From: an uncultured Pseudomonadota bacterium
GTDB taxonomy: Bacteria; Pseudomonadota; Gammaproteobacteria; Burkholderiales; SG8-39
Length of the DNA stretch: 11,013 nucleotides
Assembly (NCBI GenBank): GCA_903864555.1
Contig: CAIPGJ010000305.1
Coordinates: forward strand, 1 to 11,013
Reading direction: 5' to 3'
The position numbers were made by a program, and so were the translations under genes. How positions within the stretch are numbered: the stretch's first letter is position 1; every line of letters starts with the position of its first letter. The notes under the pieces were generated by a model, which did no database searches, was not told the DNA's origin, and saw only the letters and a list, made by a program, of their open reading frames with translations. Of the stretch, positions 7,298 to 11,013 are shown piece after piece.

Positions 7298-8149
7298 ATG
7301 GGCAAGCTGGACGGACGAGTTGCCATCGTTACTGGGGCCAGTCGCGGCATCGGGAAATCCATTGCACTGCTGCTGGCCAGCGAAGGCGCAAAGGTGGTCT
7401 GCGCCGCGCGCACGATCAATGAAGGTGATCACCGCATGCTGGAAGGCTCCCTCTCCAGCACCGTGCAGAACATCAAGGATGCCGGCGGCGAAGCCATGGC
7501 CGTGGCCACTGACGTCTCAGCGGAAGGCGATTGCCAGAACCTCATCAAGTCCGCCAGGGATGCTTTCGGTCCTGCGGACATTCTGGTCAACAATGCCGCA
7601 CTGAACTGGTATGTGCCGGTGGCGGAGTACGACGTGCGCAAGTGGATGAAGGCCTTTGCCGTGAATGTCCATGGCCCCTTCATGCTGGCGAAGTTTGCCA
7701 TCCCGGGGATGATCGAGAAGGGTCGCGGCTCGATCATCAACATTTCTTCGGGCGCCGCCATCGGGCCGGGGCGCGGACCCTACGGCAGCCGTGGCAATCG
7801 CTACGGCGGGACCTTGTATGGCGCATCGAAGGCTGCGCTGGAGCGCTTCACCCAGGGGCTGGCCCAGGAGGTGGAAAGCCACAACATCGCCGTGATGGCG
7901 CTCTCGCCCTCGCAGGTGGTGCCAACCCCGGGAACGGTGCACCACAAGCTGGTCACCGGCATGGATGACCCGAACTCCGAACACCCGAGCATGATGGCCA
8001 AGGCAGTACTGCTGCTGGCCAGCCAGCCCATCGAGAAGATCACCGGGCGTGTCACCTACAGCCAGCAGATCCTCAAGGAATTCGGCTGGATCACCGAAGC
8101 CAGGGGGCGGGGCGTGACGATCCCCGGAACGGGTTACTCGCAGATCTAG
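7298..8149 (+). CDS. Atypical short-chain dehydrogenase/reductase
   Basis: A 283-residue NAD(P)-dependent oxidoreductase, cytoplasmic, substrate unknown. It has the Rossmann motif TGASRGIG (12-19), NNAA (98-101), catalytic S151, Y174 and K178 (YGASK). The Ser-Tyr spacing is 23 residues instead of the usual 13, owing to a Gly/Arg/Tyr-rich insertion (about 156-171). The usual PG motif after the active site is replaced by LSPSQVVPTPG, and the tail GRVTYSQQILKEFG is unlike FabG or PhaB. The start at 7298 is chosen for its strong ribosome binding site AAGGGGG; the frame runs back to a TTG at 7253 with no such site. It points away from phaC and converges on the CoA-transferase 29 nt downstream, so a role in that acyl-CoA pathway (hydroxyacyl-CoA or alcohol oxidation) is plausible. 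It is not a third phaB. Confidence 0.85.
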   Translation: MGKLDGRVAIVTGASRGIGKSIALLLASEGAKVVCAARTINEGDHRMLEGSLSSTVQNIKDAGGEAMAVATDVSAEGDCQNLIKSARDAFGPADILVNNAALNWYVPVAEYDVRKWMKAFAVNVHGPFMLAKFAIPGMIEKGRGSIINISSGAAIGPGRGPYGSRGNRYGGTLYGASKAALERFTQGLAQEVESHNIAVMALSPSQVVPTPGTVHHKLVTGMDDPNSEHPSMMAKAVLLLASQPIEKITGRVTYSQQILKEFGWITEARGRGVTIPGTGYSQI

Positions 8150-8169
8150 GCCGGCCCGGGCGCGCCGGC
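8150..8169. terminator. GC-rich stem between convergent genes, weak terminator candidate
   Basis: Two GCCGGC units (8150-8155 and 8164-8169) can form a stem with an eight-base loop right after the dehydrogenase stop codon, in a 29-nt gap between convergent genes. No T-run follows on either strand, so termination by this element alone is doubtful. Confidence 0.25.
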
Positions 8170-8178
8170 GCCGCAAGG

Positions 8179-9378
8179 TCAGGATGCGCCGGCGATCTCC
8201 TCTGCGGTAAAGCCCAGCTCCGCCAGCACTTCGGCAGTGTGCTCGCCCAGCAGCGGCGGCGGCGTCCTGATCACACCCGGAGTCTCTGAAAACTTGACCG
8301 GGATGGATGGCGTCAACATGTCACCCGCCACCGGATGGCTGTAGTGGTGGAAAAAGCCGGTCTCGACCAGATAAGGGTCGGTGGGCAGATCGGCCAGCCG
8401 CTTGGCCGTGGAATTGGGAATGTCCGCCGCATCGAAAAGAACCCGCCACTCCTGGGTCGTCTTGCGTGCCAGCTCCTCGGCCACCGCGCCATACAGTTCG
8501 GCAAAGCAGCGCGACCTTGACTGGACGGTGGCGAACCGCGGGTCTGCTGCCATGTCAGGCCGATTCATCGCGGCAAACAGTCGCTGCCACTGCGGGTCGG
8601 TGGTCACCATGAGACAGACATGCCCGTCGCTGGTGGCAAACGGCTTGCGCGTCGCCATCAGCGCCCTGTCGTAGCCTATCTTGCCGTTCGGATCGAACTG
8701 CCTTTCCCACAGATGCTCGATCAGGTTGAACGAGAGCATGGTTTCCAGCATCGGCACTTCGACCGACTGGCCAACGCCGGTTCTCTCCCGATGCAGCAAT
8801 GCCATGCTGATGGCCGATGCCATCACATAACCACAGAACTTGTCGGCAATGACCGTGGGCATGTAGCGCGGCTCGCCACTGGCACGCAGATTCATATCCG
8901 CTATGCCGCTCTCTCCCTGGATCACGTCATCGTAGGCCGGACGGTTCTTCTGCGGCCCGTCGGAACGATATCCGGGGGCGCTGGCGTAGATGATCTTCGG
9001 ATTGTGCTGCCTGATGCCTTCATAATGAACCCCAAGGCGCTCGGCCGCTTCCGGTCGCAGGCTGTGGGTGAAGACATCGGCCTGCGCCACCATGCGAAAC
9101 AGGATGTCCCGTGCCGATGGCTTCTTGAGGTCCAGCACGACGCTGCGCTTGTTGCGGTTCATGCCGAGGAACAGTGCGGCCATGCCCTCGTGCGGCCCGG
9201 GCCCGATATAACGGTTCTGGTCGCCGCCGGGGGCCTCCACCTTGATGATTTCCGCGCCCATGTCACCAAGAATCTGGGTGGCGACCGGCCCCAGGATGAA
9301 CTGGGTCATGTCGAGGACGCGAATGCCCCCGAGGGCTGCTTTGCCTTGTTTCGCGCTCTGGCTGCCTTGATTGCTCAC
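8179..9378 (-). CDS. Family III CoA-transferase (CaiB/BaiF)
   Basis: A 399-residue CaiB/BaiF-family protein, the usual length. Such enzymes move CoA between carboxylic acids through an aspartyl-CoA intermediate. Family features are GIRVLDMTQFILGP near the N-terminus (18-31), GDMGAEIIKVEAPGGD (38-53), NRNKRSVVLDLK (74-85) and the active-site segment PAYDDVIQGESG, where D150 is the likely catalytic Asp. The C-terminal PPLLGEHTAEVLAELGF is typical. The start is a GTG at 9378, with AGGTGA a few bases upstream on the minus strand. It sits 40 nt after the racemase-like gene and is probably co-transcribed. The donor and acceptor cannot be inferred. A succinyl-CoA- or acyl-CoA-dependent activation of a branched or terpenoid acid would fit the neighbours. 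Confidence 0.92.
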   Translation of the reverse strand: MSNQGSQSAKQGKAALGGIRVLDMTQFILGPVATQILGDMGAEIIKVEAPGGDQNRYIGPGPHEGMAALFLGMNRNKRSVVLDLKKPSARDILFRMVAQADVFTHSLRPEAAERLGVHYEGIRQHNPKIIYASAPGYRSDGPQKNRPAYDDVIQGESGIADMNLRASGEPRYMPTVIADKFCGYVMASAISMALLHRERTGVGQSVEVPMLETMLSFNLIEHLWERQFDPNGKIGYDRALMATRKPFATSDGHVCLMVTTDPQWQRLFAAMNRPDMAADPRFATVQSRSRCFAELYGAVAEELARKTTQEWRVLFDAADIPNSTAKRLADLPTDPYLVETGFFHHYSHPVAGDMLTPSIPVKFSETPGVIRTPPPLLGEHTAEVLAELGFTAEEIAGAS

Positions 9379-9418
9379 GCTTCACCTGCTGGTTGGTCTG
9401 TCAATTGATTGCCTCTTG

Positions 9419-10570
9419 TCATGCCGTCGGCCGCTGCAATACGCCTTGCTCCCTCAGTTCAGCCACGCGCGCCGGGCTCACCCATCCGGAGAGGGCAGCA
9501 TCCACATTCTCCGGACCAGCCGCCTCGGGTGGCGCAGGCGTGTCCGGCTGGGTACGGCTGAAGCGAGGCGCCGGCGCCGGCTGCGGCACGCCATCGATCT
9601 CGACAAAGGCATTGCGGGCCCTGGCATGCGGATGCAACGGCGCCTCGTCAAATGACAAGACCGGCGCGAAGCAGACATCCGTCCCCTCCAGCAGCGCCAC
9701 CCACTCGTCACGTGTCTTTTCCTTCACTCGGGCCGCCATGATCTCCTTGGCACGAACCCAGTTGTCCTCGTCCCATTGCTCGCCCAATTGCTCATGGGTC
9801 AAGCCCATGCGCTCGAGCAACTCATCGTAGAACTTGCCTTCGATGGCGCCAATGGACACCCACTTGCCGTCCGAGCACTGGTAGTTGTCGTAGAAATGGG
9901 AACCGCTATCCGTGGGGCCGCAGCCGCGCTCCCTCATCAGACCTGCGGCGTGCAGGCCGAAATGGCTGGTCACCAGCGAGGCGGCACCATCGACGATGGC
10001 AGCATCCACCACCTGCCCCTTGCCCGAGCGCTGCCGCTCGAACAGTGCGCACATGATGCCAAACACCAGGTACAGCGAACCACCGCCGAAATCACCGACC
10101 AGGTTCAGCGGCGGCGTTGGCGGACCGTCACGCCGGCCGATGGCATTGAGCGCTCCCGTCAAGGCGATGTAATTCAGATCATGCGCCGCTGCCTGGCTCA
10201 AAGGTCCTTCCTGACCCCAGCCCGTCATCCGCCCGTAGACCAGTCCGGCATTGCGCCCAAGACAGACATCCGGCCCCAGTCCCAGCCTTTCCATGACACC
10301 GGGACGGAACCCTTCGATCAACACGTCGGCATCGGCAATCAGGTCCAGTACGAATGCCATGGCCTTCGGATCTTTCAGGTCAACCGCAATCGCCTTGCGG
10401 CCGCGCAGGGCCAGATTGAAGCGCAGCGGACGTGGCCGCCCCAGACCGCTGGGCACAGTCCTGTCGATACGCAATACCGTGGCCCCCAGATCGGCCAGCA
10501 GCATTGCTGCCATGGGACCAGGGCCGATGCCCGCCATCTCGATCACTTTCATGCCTGCAAGAGGACCCAA
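9419..10570 (-). CDS. Alpha-methylacyl-CoA racemase
   Basis: Interconverts (R)- and (S)-2-methylacyl-CoA, a step needed to degrade branched fatty acid, terpenoid or sterol side chains. The fold is that of family III CoA-transferases, but the sequence carries racemase signatures: VIEMAGIGPGPMAAMLLADLG (9-29), AAHDLNYIALTG (128-139), NLVGDFGGGS (156-165) and GAIEGKFY (241-248). H130, D160 and E244 align with the catalytic or active-site H126, D156 and E241 of mycobacterial Mcr. The start is taken as TTG at 10570, giving 383 residues and the family N-terminus (M)GPLAGMKV. AAGGAG lies six bases upstream. The open frame extends to 10672, but that extra sequence is not family-like. It is probably the first gene of a two-gene operon with the CoA-transferase. 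Confidence 0.92.
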   Translation of the reverse strand: MGPLAGMKVIEMAGIGPGPMAAMLLADLGATVLRIDRTVPSGLGRPRPLRFNLALRGRKAIAVDLKDPKAMAFVLDLIADADVLIEGFRPGVMERLGLGPDVCLGRNAGLVYGRMTGWGQEGPLSQAAAHDLNYIALTGALNAIGRRDGPPTPPLNLVGDFGGGSLYLVFGIMCALFERQRSGKGQVVDAAIVDGAASLVTSHFGLHAAGLMRERGCGPTDSGSHFYDNYQCSDGKWVSIGAIEGKFYDELLERMGLTHEQLGEQWDEDNWVRAKEIMAARVKEKTRDEWVALLEGTDVCFAPVLSFDEAPLHPHARARNAFVEIDGVPQPAPAPRFSRTQPDTPAPPEAAGPENVDAALSGWVSPARVAELREQGVLQRPTA

Positions 10571-10576
10571 CTCGCT

Positions 10577-10582
10577 CTCCTT
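10577..10582 (-). promoter_or_regulatory. Ribosome binding site fixing the TTG start of the racemase
   Basis: The minus strand reads AAGGAG six bases before TTG at 10570. This near-perfect site, together with the family N-terminus that begins there, decides the start in favour of TTG over the upstream extension and over the ATG six codons downstream. Confidence 0.75.
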
Positions 10583-10777
10583 TGTTCGTGATTGTTGTGT
10601 GTCGCAGCTGGTCCGGACATCGATCCCTCTGCGACCTTGGTGGCGGGGTCGTTGTACCAGACGGCAACCCACCCCTCAAGGTTTCGCAGCATGAGGGTGG
10701 CCAGCCTTGCACGGCTGAAGCCGGATGCTATCCTCCTGCCCTGTTGATTTTACGCGCCACTGCCTGTCAGCCGCGAA

Positions 10778-10791
10778 TCCGGCATGCCGGA
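10778..10791. promoter_or_regulatory. Perfect 14-bp palindrome, candidate operator
   Basis: TCCGGCATGCCGGA is fully self-complementary. It lies 55 bp upstream of the MaoC-like start in a divergent intergenic region, a typical place for a regulator such as TetR or GntR. The regulator gene is not in the window. Confidence 0.35.
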
Positions 10792-10846
10792 CCACCCGTG
10801 CTCATGGACAAAACCACATTGACATAGCAATAGAGGGAGAAGCCGC

Positions 10847-11013
10847 ATGGAAACACTCGGACTGGGCCTGCATTTCGAAGATCTGCCGGTCGGAAGGAAA
10901 TTCAAGACCATAGGCCGCACCATCACCGAGGTCGACATCGTCAATTTCGTCAACTGCACCGGCATGGTCGAAGTGCTGTTCACGAATGCCGAATTCATGA
11001 AGAACGAGTCCGA
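10847..11013 (+). CDS. MaoC-like hotdog-fold protein, 3' end outside the window
   Basis: The first 55 residues are visible, with the frame open to the edge. The ATG at 10847 has GAGGGAGA (10833-10840) six bases upstream. The N-terminus reads FEDLPVGRKF (10-19), then GRTITEVDIVNF (23-34), the usual opening of MaoC-family acyl-CoA hydratases. After this the family normally has a G-D-x-x-P-x-H-x-D block with the catalytic Asp and His. Here the segment is TGMVEVLFTNAEF (38-50), with neither residue in the expected place. It may belong to a divergent MaoC branch with another chemistry, or pair with a second catalytic half, as in two-hotdog hydratases. Its neighbours suggest a role in acyl-CoA breakdown. 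Family membership is inferred from limited sequence. Confidence 0.8.
   Translation, partial: METLGLGLHFEDLPVGRKFKTIGRTITEVDIVNFVNCTGMVEVLFTNAEFMKNES

Larger units (their letters stand above)
10571..10846. promoter_or_regulatory. Divergent control region between racemase and MaoC genes
   Basis: A 276-nt stretch with no convincing gene. It holds a perfect 14-bp palindrome (listed separately) and an inverted pair GTCGCAG (10601-10607) and CTGCGAC (10629-10635) with a 21-base spacer. A weak plus-strand promoter candidate is TTGCAC (10707-10712), 16 bases, then TATCCT (10729-10734). No good minus-strand promoter was recognised. Confidence 0.5.

Noticed and set aside
10819..10824. A perfect TTGACA -35 box ahead of the MaoC-like gene
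   Set aside because: With normal spacing the -10 box would fall at about 10842-10847, on the start codon, and reads GCCGCA. It cannot drive this gene as called.
10750..10998. A minus-strand open frame over the MaoC gene start
   Set aside because: It overlaps the MaoC-like coding region antisense, has no recognisable motif, and the plus-strand gene has family motifs and a good ribosome binding site.

Overview
The window is a GC-rich proteobacterial chromosomal segment. It carries a complete short-chain-length polyhydroxyalkanoate (PHA/PHB) biosynthesis operon beside a small acyl-CoA metabolism cluster. The organism is most likely a betaproteobacterium, or a PHA-forming gammaproteobacterium. 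The reasons are the class I PHA synthase, a phaC-phaA-phaB-type order ending in phaR, and rimO directly downstream of phaR, an arrangement I recall from Cupriavidus/Burkholderia-type genomes. I see no phage, transposon, CRISPR or RNA-gene signature.

Left part (minus strand, read from 6928 down to 1658): phaC (PHA synthase), phaA (acetyl-CoA acetyltransferase), two consecutive phaB genes (acetoacetyl-CoA reductase paralogs) and phaR (PHA-responsive repressor). Gaps from phaC to the second phaB are 25 to 66 nt; phaR sits behind a 142-nt gap that may hold its own control site. Together these genes turn two acetyl-CoA into (R)-3-hydroxybutyryl-CoA, polymerise it, and sense the polymer. Past phaR lies a compound inverted repeat (1576-1658), then rimO (146-1510), which modifies ribosomal protein S12. 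At the left edge are the first codons of another minus-strand gene.

Middle: a 369-nt divergent region (6929-7297) contains an AT-rich island with two close perfect palindromes (7034-7050 and 7057-7070), a TGC-type motif and a possible phaC promoter. To its right, on the plus strand, is an atypical short-chain dehydrogenase (7298-8149).

Right part: convergent to the dehydrogenase are two minus-strand family III CoA-transferase fold genes: a CaiB/BaiF CoA-transferase (8179-9378, GTG start) and an alpha-methylacyl-CoA racemase (9419-10570, TTG start). Divergent from the racemase, and cut by the window end, is a MaoC-fold gene (from 10847) whose visible part lacks the usual hydratase dyad. This set looks like part of a branched-chain, terpenoid or steroid side-chain acyl-CoA degradation route; the substrate cannot be read from sequence.

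Most of the window is well-understood metabolism. I do not see a new defence or mobile system. The best leads are the tandem phaB genes with different cofactor loops, the paired palindromes upstream of phaC, the structured element after phaR, and the dyad-less MaoC protein.
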